NCBI RefSeq assembly: GCF_001693275.1
Contig: NZ_CP016477.1
Coordinates: 3,023,721-3,087,720 of the forward strand
Direction: 5' to 3'
Source: Picosynechococcus sp. PCC 7117
Lineage (GTDB): Bacteria > Cyanobacteriota > Cyanobacteriia > Cyanobacteriales > MRBY01
DNA: 64,000 bases
The notes beneath the pieces were generated by a model that saw nothing but the letters and a program-made list of their open reading frames with translations, ran no database searches and was not told where the DNA came from. Positions 8,985 through 18,566 of the stretch are shown here, one piece after another. Each line of letters starts with the position of its first letter. Position 1 is the stretch's first letter. The position numbers and the translations under genes are program-made.

Positions 8985-10499
8985 TTAGACCCAGTTTTTC
9001 GCTCGTTCGACGGCTTTTTGCCAGATTTTGAAATGCGCTTGGGCTTGGGAGGCGTTGGCACTGGGTTTAAAAACGTAATCAATCTTGCGGTTTTGCACCA
9101 GGGTTTGGTAATCATCCCAAAAGCCAACGGCCAATCCGGCGGCAAAGGCTGCTCCCTGGGCCGTGGCATCCAGCACCGCAGGACGTTCCACGGGAATGCC
9201 CAATACATCGGCCTGGAATTGCATCAGAAAGTCGTTATTGCACGCGCCGCCATCGACTTTTAATTCTTGGATCGGGGTACCAGAATCTTGGTTAATTGCT
9301 TCGACTACTTCCTTCGCTTGGTAGGCGATCGCCTCTAGGACAGCCCGTACCATGTGTTCTTTTTTGACGCCTCTCGTTAAACCGAGAAATGCGCCCCTGG
9401 CACTCATATCCCAGTGGGGCGCCCCCAGGCCACTCAGGGCAGGGACAAAGTAAGCGCCGCCGTTATCATTCACCCCTTGGGCAAGATCATTCGTTTCCGC
9501 CGCCGTTTCAATAATTTGTAGGCCATCGCGCAACCATTGGATACAAGCCCCAGCGGTGAACATACTCCCTTCGAGGGCATAGCCAATATCGAGATTTGTG
9601 CCATCATGATGGGCTTGGGTGCACGCGATGGTCGTTAGGAGCTTATGTTTGGAGCGTTTAATCTCGTCGCCCGTGTGCGCCACCAAAAACGCCCCTGTGC
9701 CATAGGTGCATTTCAATAAGCCGGGGCGATCGCAACCATGGGCATAGAGGGCCGCCTGTTGATCCCCAAAGATGGCGGTGATCGGAATTGCCGCCCCCAA
9801 TAAACTTGGATCAGTTTTACCAAATTCCCCTAGGCTCGACTGCACCGTTGGCATCATCTGGCGGGGAATATCGAATAAATCTAACAAATCCGGATCCCAA
9901 TCTTTTTGGTTGAGATTGAGCAACATTGTCCGGCTGGCATTACTGTGATCTGTGGCGTGGACTTTGCCTCCCGTAAGATTCCATAAGGCCCAGGTGTCGA
10001 TGGTTCCCGCAAGGACATTATTGGGATTGACAGCGCTATTTTCCTTGGCCCAGCTTAGTAACCAGTTCAGTTTTGTTGCCGAAAAATAAGCATCCAGCAC
10101 TAAGCCCGTTTTGTTGTAAATTTCTGCCGCTTTCCCTGCTGCATTGAGGGTTTGACAGAGGGGAGCTGTCCGCCGATCTTGCCAGACAATGGCCCGATGG
10201 AGGGGTTTGCCAGTGGTCTTATCCCAGAGAACACAGGTTTCTCGCTGTACCGTGAGACCGATCGCCGCAATGTCTTGGCTTTCAATGCTGCTATTGTTGA
10301 CGACCTGTTGCATGACGGCTTTGGTGTCATTCCAAATTTCCGTTGCATCATGTTCGACCCAACCGGGCTGGGGATAATATTGGGTTAATTCTTTGTAAGC
10401 TTGGGCAACGATATCGCCTTTGTGGTTAAACAAGAGGGCACGATTGCCAGTAGTACCAAGGTCTAGCGCGAGGATGTATTTTTGATGGGCCATGGTCAT
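8985..10499 (-). CDS. glpK: Glycerol kinase
   Basis: FGGY-family kinase of 504 residues that phosphorylates glycerol to sn-glycerol 3-phosphate with ATP. Visible motifs are the phosphate-1 loop LDLGTTGNRALLF, the GWVEHDATEIW signature, the RTMLLN segment, GDQQAALYA, and the C-terminal VDGGACNNDFLMQFQADVL. The length is normal. It lies between the gghA-like gene and ggpP on the same strand, so glycerol released by glucosylglycerol hydrolysis can be recaptured directly. Two ATG codons compete (10499 and 10493, MTMAHQ or MAHQ). Confidence 0.95.
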   Translation of the reverse strand: MTMAHQKYILALDLGTTGNRALLFNHKGDIVAQAYKELTQYYPQPGWVEHDATEIWNDTKAVMQQVVNNSSIESQDIAAIGLTVQRETCVLWDKTTGKPLHRAIVWQDRRTAPLCQTLNAAGKAAEIYNKTGLVLDAYFSATKLNWLLSWAKENSAVNPNNVLAGTIDTWALWNLTGGKVHATDHSNASRTMLLNLNQKDWDPDLLDLFDIPRQMMPTVQSSLGEFGKTDPSLLGAAIPITAIFGDQQAALYAHGCDRPGLLKCTYGTGAFLVAHTGDEIKRSKHKLLTTIACTQAHHDGTNLDIGYALEGSMFTAGACIQWLRDGLQIIETAAETNDLAQGVNDNGGAYFVPALSGLGAPHWDMSARGAFLGLTRGVKKEHMVRAVLEAIAYQAKEVVEAINQDSGTPIQELKVDGGACNNDFLMQFQADVLGIPVERPAVLDATAQGAAFAAGLAVGFWDDYQTLVQNRKIDYVFKPSANASQAQAHFKIWQKAVERAKNWV

Positions 10500-10580
10500 T
10501 GTTGAAATAAGGTTTTTAAAAGGGGTTAGATAAATTTAAAAGGTGTGTTTTTAAGTCGATTTTAGTTTGGAATTTATCGT

Positions 10581-12929
10581 TTAAGGAGGGATTTCAGACA
10601 ATAGAAAACCTTCGCCATTATGCAGGTGAATTTGAGCTAAGTCACGGCTTGTATTGATCTCTAAGGTGGGAGTGGCGATCGCCAACTGCCAACGATCCAA
10701 ATCCAGGGCGAGCCATTTACCAATCTCAACGGTCTTCGGAACCCCAGCCATGTGCGCCACTAACACAAGCCGCTGTTGGGTGTCGGGATTGGTGCGCCTG
10801 CCGTAGAAAATGGTGCGTTGGTGATCCGACCAATGGTGCAGGCGATCGCCCCTTGCAGGATCGAGATGATTTCGCAGCCAAGGCTGGGCCTGGCGATATT
10901 GCCGCAAACGTAAATTAAAGCTCGCCCGCTCATCCGGTACCGATCCACAATAATGGGAGACCCGACAAGCCTCGTGGCCATCCTCCATAAAGGCGATCGC
11001 TATTTCCTTCAGGTTGGCAATGGTAATCGGCTTTAAAAAATCAAATTGTGGTTCTAATTCGGTTTGCAGAAAAATCGCCAGCTTTGGTAGATCATAGCCA
11101 ATCGCTTCAATGGCCTGTTCCACTGCTTTAAAGAACTGCCGCATTAACGAGAGATCATAAAAGCCCATGGTTTTAAACCGCCGAAATGCCCAGGATTGTC
11201 GGTAAATTTCCGGCGTAATTTGCCAATAGAGAAAGCCAATTTCGTCCGCCATAATTTTGACGGCATATTGATCATCTGTATTCCGAAAAAAGCCCCAGGG
11301 AGTGTGCATTAATGCATTTAAAAAATCCATCGGAATTCCTGGACTAAAGCCATGGATCCACAATTGGGTTGCCGGATTATCGTAGGCATTTTGTAAAATT
11401 TCTGGCAAAGAATCCCCTAAATATTCATTAATGCGAATTGCGACGGTGTTAATGTGGTTGCCCTTGCGTACCGTGTCATGGTTGGCACAACCGGTCACCC
11501 AGCGATCGCCATGGGCCATAATTTTGCACACATCCCGCCATTCCCGTTGCCAAAATCCCTGTAACGTGGGCGTATTATGCTCGAAGATCAACGGACTCCA
11601 TTGAAAACAATCGGGCTTTAGGTAAATTAAATCCAAATGGGTAGCCATATCTTCCCAACCGACATTGGGCCAGGGGCGGCCATCTTCATAGATGGTGTAC
11701 AGCTCGCGGGTCGCTGTCCCAACGGTTTGGGGTACCGCAGCCATCTTCAGCAGGAAATCATTGTCATAGTCTAGTTGGCCGGAAATGGCGTCGGACACCT
11801 GAAAATCTTGACCCCCATCGACCCGAATCCCATCAGCGCCTAAATTAATTTTTCGCCGCTGCAACTCCAGGAGAACAGCCCGCACCATCGGATTTTGCTG
11901 ATTTGTATCATGGCCATACATATTTGCGCCCCGGAAAAATTGCGCATTAATTAATCCCAGGGCTTGGTGATGGATATGCCCGTAAACCAAGTCGAAAATA
12001 ATCTGGATCGGGCGGGCAAAGGCGGTGTGGAGCGTGGCAATAAAATCCACAACTTCGGCGGGTCTGAGGGTACTGAGGAGGGCGGGACTGGTGGCCGCTG
12101 CCCCTAAAATCAGATCGTCATAGCCCCAATTTTGGGTGTCTGGTTTTTTCAAGTGAACTTGTACTTCTTGGTTGGCGATCGCCCGAATTTGCCAAAAAGC
12201 ATGGATTGTTTCATTTTCGGCGGGGCGAAATTCCACCGTGGGTTCAATGGGTAACAGTTCAATCGCATCAAAGCCCACATAGTTTTTTTCAGCGGCGGTG
12301 AGGGGTTGGCTATTGGCCAATTTGCGGGCGAGGTCACGATAAATGCGTGTGAGTCCAGCTAGGGTGCCCGTGGGGGAAGCGGTACCCACATGGATTTGCA
12401 AAATATTGCGGGGCGGTGTGACCCAAGTTTCCTGGTGAAAATAGTCGCGGTCGGCCCTGTCTCGCTCCAGTTGGGCGATGTCGTAGAGCTCGGCTGGCGC
12501 AAACACACCGTAGGGCAGGGAGTGGGCAAAGACATCGCGGATAATCTGTTCACCACTGCGCAACCAGTAAAACGATCCCGCTTGGGTACGGGTGCCAGCT
12601 TTGAGACCCGCCACAACACCCCAGGCAAATTCCCCTTGGCGCGGCAGCTCTAGCACCTCCCGACGGAACGGAATGACTTGATCGGCAAGGCGAAAATCGA
12701 TTGCCTCCATGGGCGTAAAAATTTCGAGGTAAACGGGGCGATCGCCCACCTCCGGAATCCAGAATCCTATTTGGGTTAGGCCATCACTGCCATAGGTTGC
12801 GCCCAATTTCTGACTCAGTTGTTGCCCCCGCTGAAATGGGTCTGGGGTGCCCGTGGCGATCGCCTTAGCCCAGGTCAATAAAGCTTGGGTGGGGGCTTCG
12901 ACAAGTTGAATGGGGGGTGAAATATTCAC
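10581..12929 (-). CDS. gghA: GH13-type glucosylglycerol hydrolase paralogue 1 (GghA-like)
   Basis: 782-residue alpha-glycosidase of the GH13 superfamily resembling Synechocystis GghA, which hydrolyses glucosylglycerol to glucose and glycerol. The conserved GH13 triad is present: nucleophile D371 in GADGIRVDGGQDF, acid/base E415 in TIYEDGRPWP, and D485 in CANHDTVRKGN; region I is IIFDLVYGHIHHQ. A ~170-residue N-terminal beta domain precedes the barrel. It heads the minus-strand set with glpK and ggpP. A second, longer paralogue lies at 19932-22481. Sucrose phosphorylase-like activity is an alternative, but the context favours glucosylglycerol turnover. Which copy is the true gghA orthologue cannot be decided here. 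Confidence 0.82.
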   Translation of the reverse strand: MNISPPIQLVEAPTQALLTWAKAIATGTPDPFQRGQQLSQKLGATYGSDGLTQIGFWIPEVGDRPVYLEIFTPMEAIDFRLADQVIPFRREVLELPRQGEFAWGVVAGLKAGTRTQAGSFYWLRSGEQIIRDVFAHSLPYGVFAPAELYDIAQLERDRADRDYFHQETWVTPPRNILQIHVGTASPTGTLAGLTRIYRDLARKLANSQPLTAAEKNYVGFDAIELLPIEPTVEFRPAENETIHAFWQIRAIANQEVQVHLKKPDTQNWGYDDLILGAAATSPALLSTLRPAEVVDFIATLHTAFARPIQIIFDLVYGHIHHQALGLINAQFFRGANMYGHDTNQQNPMVRAVLLELQRRKINLGADGIRVDGGQDFQVSDAISGQLDYDNDFLLKMAAVPQTVGTATRELYTIYEDGRPWPNVGWEDMATHLDLIYLKPDCFQWSPLIFEHNTPTLQGFWQREWRDVCKIMAHGDRWVTGCANHDTVRKGNHINTVAIRINEYLGDSLPEILQNAYDNPATQLWIHGFSPGIPMDFLNALMHTPWGFFRNTDDQYAVKIMADEIGFLYWQITPEIYRQSWAFRRFKTMGFYDLSLMRQFFKAVEQAIEAIGYDLPKLAIFLQTELEPQFDFLKPITIANLKEIAIAFMEDGHEACRVSHYCGSVPDERASFNLRLRQYRQAQPWLRNHLDPARGDRLHHWSDHQRTIFYGRRTNPDTQQRLVLVAHMAGVPKTVEIGKWLALDLDRWQLAIATPTLEINTSRDLAQIHLHNGEGFLLSEIPP

Positions 12930-13005
12930 GCGAACCTGAGGGCAAAACTGTAATTGACAATTTACCCGTGCTTGCTACAGTCGCCATTTTACTATGCTGA
13001 TCTTA

Positions 13006-13036
13006 GTGACAAAAAATTCCAAAGCTAGTTTGTCAC
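13006..13036. promoter_or_regulatory. Perfect 8-bp inverted repeat upstream of gghA copy 1
   Basis: GTGACAAA (13006-13013) and TTTGTCAC (13029-13036) are exact reverse complements separated by 15 bp, 77 bp upstream of the gghA-like ATG and downstream of the small coiled-coil gene. The spacing suits a dimeric regulator. It is not the NtcA (GTA-N8-TAC) or SyCRP1 (TGTGA-N6-TCACA) consensus. Confidence 0.3.
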
Positions 13037-13108
13037 AATAAAGTTGATCGATGCAGTGTTCCCAATTATGGGATAGAAAATTTTTTTGACTGTGGCGATC
13101 GCCTTGGA

Positions 13109-13354
13109 TTATCTGCCAAAGATGATCGGAATAATAATCGCCAATGTTGCCGCCACAATCAGGCTAAAAGCAAGGTTAACGACTTGGGTAGAGGCTTTTT
13201 GGTATGTATCGACGCGGTCATTAATAATCCGCACATCACCATCTAACTTGCTGACCTTATCGCCAAGGGAACTGATTTCAGAACCTAATTTTTCTAAAGT
13301 AGCTTCAATTCGGTCTAGTTTTTCACTGGTTCCACTTTCAGGCATGGGCATCAT
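13109..13354 (-). CDS. Small coiled-coil, single-TM protein
   Basis: 81 residues (79-81 depending on which of the clustered Met codons is used). Residues 8-50 form a heptad-rich coiled coil (LDRIEATLEKLGSEIS, then DKVSKLDGDVRIINDR), and the C-terminal 25 residues are one hydrophobic segment ending FGR. Topology suggests a tail-anchored membrane protein with a cytoplasmic coiled coil. Function unknown. It shares orientation with the gghA-like gene, 180 bp upstream of it. Confidence 0.6.
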   Translation of the reverse strand: MMPMPESGTSEKLDRIEATLEKLGSEISSLGDKVSKLDGDVRIINDRVDTYQKASTQVVNLAFSLIVAATLAIIIPIIFGR

Positions 13355-13465
13355 TGCTTAGGATAATCTCATTTTACACTGCTCAGTAAAGTGGCTAAAA
13401 CACCATCAAGGGCATCGACCCTAAGCAAATAGTGTTAGTTTTTAGACTGTTGCGTGAACTTGTTA

Positions 13466-14899
13466 ATGTCCAATCCGTCTTCTAACCCGCCCCATCAGGC
13501 CCTCGCCCCCCTCAAACTGAGTACCCAACTGGCCTATGGCGCAGGCACCGTTGGTGTTTCTATGACTGGGAATATCCTGGTCTTTTTTGTCTTATTTTTC
13601 TTTACGGATGTGGCGGGTTTACCACCGGATAAAAGCGCCTTAATTCTGATGGTGGGCAAGGTAATGGATGCCATTAGTGATCCTGTTGTGGGCTGGTTGA
13701 GCGATCACACTACTTCTCGCTGGGGGCGGCGTTTTCCCTGGATGATCTTTGGGGTGGTTCCGTTTGCGTTGTGCTTTGTGGCCATGTGGGGAATTCCGAC
13801 GACCAATACCCAGTGGTTGTTGATCTACTACATTACCTTGGCGCTGATTTTCAATACGGCCTACACAGTCATTTTTTTACCCTACGTCGCCCTCACCCCA
13901 GAGTTGACGTCTGATTATAATGAGCGCACCCAACTCAATAGTTTTCGGTTTACCTTTGCCATTGGGAGCAGTATTTTGGCGCTGGCCCTGGCCCAGGGAG
14001 TGTTTCGGGTGGTGCCGGTGGTGTCCCAGCGTTACCTTGTGCTGGCGGTAATCACAGCGGCGATCGCCCTTGGCAGTATGTATTGGTGTGTGCGCGGTAC
14101 GTGGCAGCGGGTGCAGTTCATGGAGCAGTATCGCCAACAGCACCAACAGCGCCACCAACCCCGTTTATCCTTGGTGCAGCAACTACAGATTGTTTTTAAT
14201 AATCGCCCGTTTCTGCTGGTGATGGGCATTTATCTCTGTTCCTGGCTGGGGGCGCAACTTACGGCGGTGGTGATGCAATACTTTGTGGTGAGTTGGCTAG
14301 GGCTTTCGGATTTTGTCTTTACCCAGTTTGCCCTGGTGGTGCAGGGAACAGCCCTACTAATGTTATTTGTCTGGAGTCGCCTCAGTCGCCGTTGGGGTAA
14401 ACGCACCGTTTATGCTCTAGGCATGGGGTTCTGGATTGTCGCCCAAGCAGGGTTATTTTTCCTACAACCGGGTCAAGAAAAATGGCTGTTTTTGTTGGGA
14501 TTTATGGCGGGCCTGGGGGTTTCAACGGCCTATTTGATTCCCTGGTCGATGTTGCCGGACGTGATCGAACTCGATGAACTGCGCACCGGGCAGCGACGGG
14601 AAGGGGTTTTCTATGCGTTTATGGTGATGCTCCAAAAGCTCGGCATTGCCTTTGGGATTTACATTGTTGGCAAAGCCCTTGATTGGGCGGGCTACATTGA
14701 GCGGGTTCCGGGGAGTCCCCCGGCGGTACAGCCTGATTCTGCCCTCTGGGTGATTCGGTTGGTGATTGGCCCTTTGGGGACGGTGTTGCTCATTGGGGGA
14801 TTGATCTTGGCTTATTTTTATCCGATTACCCAAGGGTTTCATGCTGAGATCCGCCGCAAACTCCAAGCGGGCGATCGCCTATCCAGTCCAGCCAAATAA
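13466..14899 (+). CDS. MFS sugar:cation symporter, GPH (MelB-like) family
   Basis: Twelve-helix carrier of 477 residues related to melibiose-type glycoside-pentoside-hexuronide symporters. Diagnostic segments are GKVMDAISDPVVGWLSDHT with RWGRRFPWM in the first half and MLPDVIELDELRTGQRREG in the second. Substrate is not determined by these motifs. Its position between two gghA-like genes and beside another MFS gene makes a glycoside such as glucosylglycerol or sucrose a reasonable guess, though Synechocystis uses an ABC system (Ggt) for that. The frame opens with GTG at 13454; ATG at 13466 is the likelier start. Confidence 0.85.
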   Translation: MSNPSSNPPHQALAPLKLSTQLAYGAGTVGVSMTGNILVFFVLFFFTDVAGLPPDKSALILMVGKVMDAISDPVVGWLSDHTTSRWGRRFPWMIFGVVPFALCFVAMWGIPTTNTQWLLIYYITLALIFNTAYTVIFLPYVALTPELTSDYNERTQLNSFRFTFAIGSSILALALAQGVFRVVPVVSQRYLVLAVITAAIALGSMYWCVRGTWQRVQFMEQYRQQHQQRHQPRLSLVQQLQIVFNNRPFLLVMGIYLCSWLGAQLTAVVMQYFVVSWLGLSDFVFTQFALVVQGTALLMLFVWSRLSRRWGKRTVYALGMGFWIVAQAGLFFLQPGQEKWLFLLGFMAGLGVSTAYLIPWSMLPDVIELDELRTGQRREGVFYAFMVMLQKLGIAFGIYIVGKALDWAGYIERVPGSPPAVQPDSALWVIRLVIGPLGTVLLIGGLILAYFYPITQGFHAEIRRKLQAGDRLSSPAK

Positions 14900-15059
14900 A
14901 ACAGGATTGATCCTGTAAATAAATACTTAATTTTTTGTTCTCTAGATTGGTTGGGATAGCTTAGTTTTTTATCGCAAGATTGCAAGATGTAAGGCTTTTA
15001 TAGCGGGCTAAACGTTCTTCGCTATGGTGAAAAAAATTGTGGCGGCATAGAACAAGTTT

Positions 15060-16265
15060 ATGGCAACCAAACAGAACAATATTCTTTGGCGACGGGTAAT
15101 GGCGATCGCCGCAATCCAGGCAGCGATCTCTTTAATGTGGATTGCCTATCGTGCCTATCTCGGTACGTTGTTGGGCGGGTGGGGATTTTCAGAGGATTTT
15201 ACGGCGCAACTGCTGACGGTAGAGGTTTTATTGGCGGTGGTGATGGAACCGGTATTTGGGGCCTTGAGCGATCGCCAACAGCGTTTTTTAGGGAGTCGGT
15301 TGCCTTTAATCAGTTTGGGGGTGATTTTAGCGGCGGCTATTTTCATTGGCTTGCCGATCTTGGGAGTGTTTCAATTGCCATTGCGGTGGGTATTGCCCGC
15401 AGTTGCCATTGCTTGGGCCTTGGCGATGACGATGTTTCGTACCCCGATTTACGTGCTACTGCTCAAAAGTACCCCCAGCCGCGCCGAGTTGCCCCTCGCC
15501 ATCTCTGTGCTGACGATGGTGATCGGGGTGATGGGCGTTCTGAAACCGAGTATTCAAAATGGATTGTTAGCGGTGGGAGCTTTACCGGCTTTCCTTGCGG
15601 GATCAGTGACGTTGTTAATCGCCTCTTTGTGTTTAGGATTGGTGCTACCGAAGCCTGCTGCGCCCTTAATTGAGGAGGCACCAACCCCAAGCCCCTTACC
15701 CTGGTTGGGTTTTGTACAAACGATCCTCATGGCGATCGCCTTCACCTGGGGTAGTGCAATTGTTTTACAGCGGTGGCTCGATTTATTTGGTTCAATTCCG
15801 CTGACGTTAGGGATCAGTGTCGGCCAGGGCTTAAATTTTCTGGTGGCGATTTTGGCGATTCCTGTAGGTTGGCTAACGCTCCGGTGGCAGCGATATCCCC
15901 TCTTGGGTGTTGCCTTTGGTTGGTTGACCATCATTCTCTTGCTGCTGTTGGGGGCACCCGCCCAGGATGGCGGTTATGTGGTTATTGCTCTGCTCTGGGC
16001 CTGGGCCTTGGCGACCGTCAGAAACGGCACTTTACCCTACATTTTTAAGACAATTCCGGGGGATTGGGCTGGCTTGGGTATCGGCATCTTTTTTGGAATT
16101 TCTGGCCTTGCGGGGATGGTTTTGTCCCAGTGGGTACCAGCAGAAGCAAACCGTTTGCAGGGCTTAGTCGGGGTGGTTTGTTTGGCGATCGCCACAATTC
16201 TGGCTCTCATCTCCCAACATAAAAAGGCGAGTGCGTCCCTAGCTAACGAAGCCCCAAAATCATAA
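15060..16265 (+). CDS. MFS transporter
   Basis: 401-residue membrane protein with about 12 hydrophobic segments. Features resemble sucrose/SLC45-like MFS members: AYLGTLLGGWGFSE after helix 1, the loop EPVFGALSDRQQ between helices 2 and 3, and MFRTPIYVLLLK. It follows the GPH-type carrier by 160 bp in the same direction. A substrate cannot be assigned; a sugar or polyol is plausible from context. HIP1 sites occur inside the gene, so it looks resident, unlike the two genes downstream. Confidence 0.75.
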   Translation: MATKQNNILWRRVMAIAAIQAAISLMWIAYRAYLGTLLGGWGFSEDFTAQLLTVEVLLAVVMEPVFGALSDRQQRFLGSRLPLISLGVILAAAIFIGLPILGVFQLPLRWVLPAVAIAWALAMTMFRTPIYVLLLKSTPSRAELPLAISVLTMVIGVMGVLKPSIQNGLLAVGALPAFLAGSVTLLIASLCLGLVLPKPAAPLIEEAPTPSPLPWLGFVQTILMAIAFTWGSAIVLQRWLDLFGSIPLTLGISVGQGLNFLVAILAIPVGWLTLRWQRYPLLGVAFGWLTIILLLLLGAPAQDGGYVVIALLWAWALATVRNGTLPYIFKTIPGDWAGLGIGIFFGISGLAGMVLSQWVPAEANRLQGLVGVVCLAIATILALISQHKKASASLANEAPKS

Positions 16266-16886
16266 CTGTGCAAGCTGCCACTTTTGTCTTGATGCTCCCT
16301 TTGTTCGGGGTTGAAGCCACTTTCTTCAACCGACTATATTTGGCCGTATTTCATTACGGTCTGCTCTGGATTGATGAGGGGAATCTATAACAGAACACAC
16401 TTCAAGTCGATGAAGAAACGGCAGTAAAAATAGCAGATTTTTCAATGGAGAAATTGTCAAAGTTAGGCCTCAAGATTCGGAAAAGTTCATAAGAAATATT
16501 TCAATGCAAGCTGTTTTGTAAAACAGAATACTTTTTTGCTGTAATATGCAGCTTTAGGATGCAAAAGTAATGGCATTACTTGAATTTGCTTGCATTCAGC
16601 TTAAATAAAACGACTCAGCACTCTCAGCAAAGATACAAGTTTTTTGAAGTTTTTCCCACTGAATCTTAATAATTTTTTTTGGATATAAGACAGATTATGT
16701 GTGGTGTCTATATTCAACGATTAAAATCGAAATTTTCCTGAAACTCTCTTTTAGCAGTAGTTTCAAGGCTTCATTAATAATAATTCCAGTTCATAACCAT
16801 CAAAAACTGCATAGGACAAATTTTTCTATAACTACTACCTTGCAACTGATTCATAACTGACTAACTTTTTACAAAGACTAAGAATT
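16266..16886. other. 621-bp AT-rich intergenic region
   Basis: No convincing gene. A 41-codon GTG-initiated frame (16268-16390) lacks a ribosome-binding site and recognisable features. The remainder is AT-rich, with several A/T runs and TATA-like hexamers but no clear -35/-10 pair. It marks the left edge of the secreted-protein locus. Confidence 0.5.
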
Positions 16887-18566
16887 ATGTTTAACTTTGA
16901 TTCCTCTCCCCTCCTCAAAAATGCCGCCCTTGGAAGCTTACTAACGCTGGGATTCGTGGGCACAGTCCAACCCGCCCAAGCCCAAAGCACCATTCCCTAC
17001 TGTATCTCTGTCAAAACTTACACAGATTCCGGCTCTGGTACAGATAATCCTATTTACATGACGATGCATGGCGAAAACGGCACGAGTGAACAATTCACAC
17101 TGCAAGGTAGCCATGAAAATAATGATTTAGATGAATTTGTCCATGAAACCTTAGATATTGGCCTTATCAATAGAGTCACCATTGATGTCGATGGCTGGCT
17201 AGCCGATAAATGGGCCGCCAACTATGTCCGGGTTTACCGTGATACCACCTGTAATCGTAAAGATGATGCAGACGGATGGTCTGAATTCTCAATTCGCAAA
17301 TTTTTAGATTACGATCCCGTATCCTTCAATCGCACAGGGGGAGCACTGCCTAGGGTAACGGTTACGCCTGCTGGCCCCGTTGTGAATAACCCGATCAGAA
17401 TTACTTTGGCCCAATTCAGCAATAACCCAGGTACTCTTGAGCAGGAAGTAATGCGCATTACAGAAAGCTGGAGTCGGGTCGATGGCGTTTCTGTATCTAA
17501 AGACACGACTAATACCGTCGGCGCTGGAATTTCGATCACCTATGAAAGTCCGGAGACCGTGGCTGGAACCTTTGGGGCAGAGGCCCGTGCAGAATGGCAA
17601 CGTTCCATTAATGAAGCAAGTTCCGAATCCCAGGAAAAAATGAGCGCTTCGGAATTTAATTGGGCATTTATGGCACCAGCTCATACAGCGATCATCCGTA
17701 AGATAACGTTTGAAGTTCCCTATGCTGAACAGGTGTATCGCTCCTCTACGGGTGAAAGTCGTGCTATCCGCAAAGTTGGTGCGCAAATTCGTCCTGTTAG
17801 TTCAGGTGATTTCCTCGTTATCCCTCAGCGCAACGAAGATGGTTCAATTACAACAATTGGTTTAGATACTCTAGAAGACGAATGGTTTACGCATCTCGAT
17901 CCTGACCAAGTCAATACGATTCGTCGTCAATATTTACCCAAGTGGTTGCAAGCAGGTTGGGTTGTCTCTGGTCAAGGCGGTCAAATCATTGGTCAAACAC
18001 CATCCACGCCAGCACCTCCCACAAACCCGACACCGCCCGTAAACCCAACAACTCCTACACCGAATGCCGTAACCGGAACCCTGATCAAATTTGCGAATGG
18101 CTATCTGCAAGAAACAAGTCCTGGGGTTTGGCAAGAGTTCAATGCCAACGGTCAAGTAACATTCACCTTCCAGGAAACAGGACGCGACGACTGGTCTGTT
18201 TATCTCAATGATTCCTCCCGGAATGTCCAGCTTCAGTTAGATTTGTACCGTAAGATGATCTTCTATGGGCAAAATAACGGGCCGAAAAGTGATCTATATC
18301 CGATTACAGCCTCAGATATTACCCTAGCGAGATTTGCAAACGGTCATCTACGAGAAACCAGTCCCGGAGTTTGGCAAGAGTTTAATGCTAATGGTCAAGT
18401 AACATTCACCTTCCAGGAAACAGGACGCGACGACTGGTCTGTTTATCTCAATGATTCCTCCCGGAATGTTCAACTTCAGTTAGATATTTATCGCAAGATG
18501 ATCTCCTATGGACAAAATAACGAGCCGAAGAGCGATCTATATGCTGTGACTTCTTTCTACCGCTAA
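16887..18566 (+). CDS. Secreted PLAT / aerolysin-like pore-forming protein with two C-terminal repeats
   Basis: 559 residues, not a named gene. Residues 1-32 are a Sec signal peptide ending AQA|QS. Residues about 36-118 look like a PLAT/LH2 beta-sandwich (TDNPIYMTMHGENG, RVTIDVDGW, WAANYVRVYRD). Residues about 165-310 show the alternating Ser/Thr-rich amphipathic strands of the aerolysin/ETX-MTX2 pore module: TNTVGAGISITYESPE, a Ser/Glu-rich hairpin region, then FMAPAHTAIIRKITFEVPY. A Pro/Thr linker (371-394) leads to two 81-residue repeats starting at 401 and 482, with shared core GRDDWSVYLNDSSRNVQLQL. The repeats may bind a surface ligand. No Shine-Dalgarno precedes the ATG. Cytolytic function is inferred from fold-like pattern and from the sphingomyelinase-like gene 190 bp downstream. 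Confidence 0.6.
   Translation: MFNFDSSPLLKNAALGSLLTLGFVGTVQPAQAQSTIPYCISVKTYTDSGSGTDNPIYMTMHGENGTSEQFTLQGSHENNDLDEFVHETLDIGLINRVTIDVDGWLADKWAANYVRVYRDTTCNRKDDADGWSEFSIRKFLDYDPVSFNRTGGALPRVTVTPAGPVVNNPIRITLAQFSNNPGTLEQEVMRITESWSRVDGVSVSKDTTNTVGAGISITYESPETVAGTFGAEARAEWQRSINEASSESQEKMSASEFNWAFMAPAHTAIIRKITFEVPYAEQVYRSSTGESRAIRKVGAQIRPVSSGDFLVIPQRNEDGSITTIGLDTLEDEWFTHLDPDQVNTIRRQYLPKWLQAGWVVSGQGGQIIGQTPSTPAPPTNPTPPVNPTTPTPNAVTGTLIKFANGYLQETSPGVWQEFNANGQVTFTFQETGRDDWSVYLNDSSRNVQLQLDLYRKMIFYGQNNGPKSDLYPITASDITLARFANGHLRETSPGVWQEFNANGQVTFTFQETGRDDWSVYLNDSSRNVQLQLDIYRKMISYGQNNEPKSDLYAVTSFYR
18150..18469 (+). repeat. Tandem 243-bp duplication inside the pore-former gene
   Basis: A 77-bp stretch is identical at 18150-18226 and 18393-18469, at a period of 243 bp (81 codons). 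Flanking parts of each unit differ mainly at third positions. This indicates a fairly recent duplication or gene conversion of the C-terminal module. Confidence 0.9.

Noticed and set aside
10581..12929. Sucrose phosphorylase or trehalose-type GH13 assignment
   Set aside because: Possible by fold, but the GghA-like length and the glpK-ggpP context fit glucosylglycerol hydrolysis better.
15086..15673. 195-codon frame within the second MFS gene
   Set aside because: It overlaps the MFS gene in another frame and has no domain; the MFS frame has the expected helices.
16268..16390. 41-codon GTG frame after the second MFS gene
   Set aside because: No ribosome-binding site, no family pattern and a rare start; kept only as a note in the intergenic entry.
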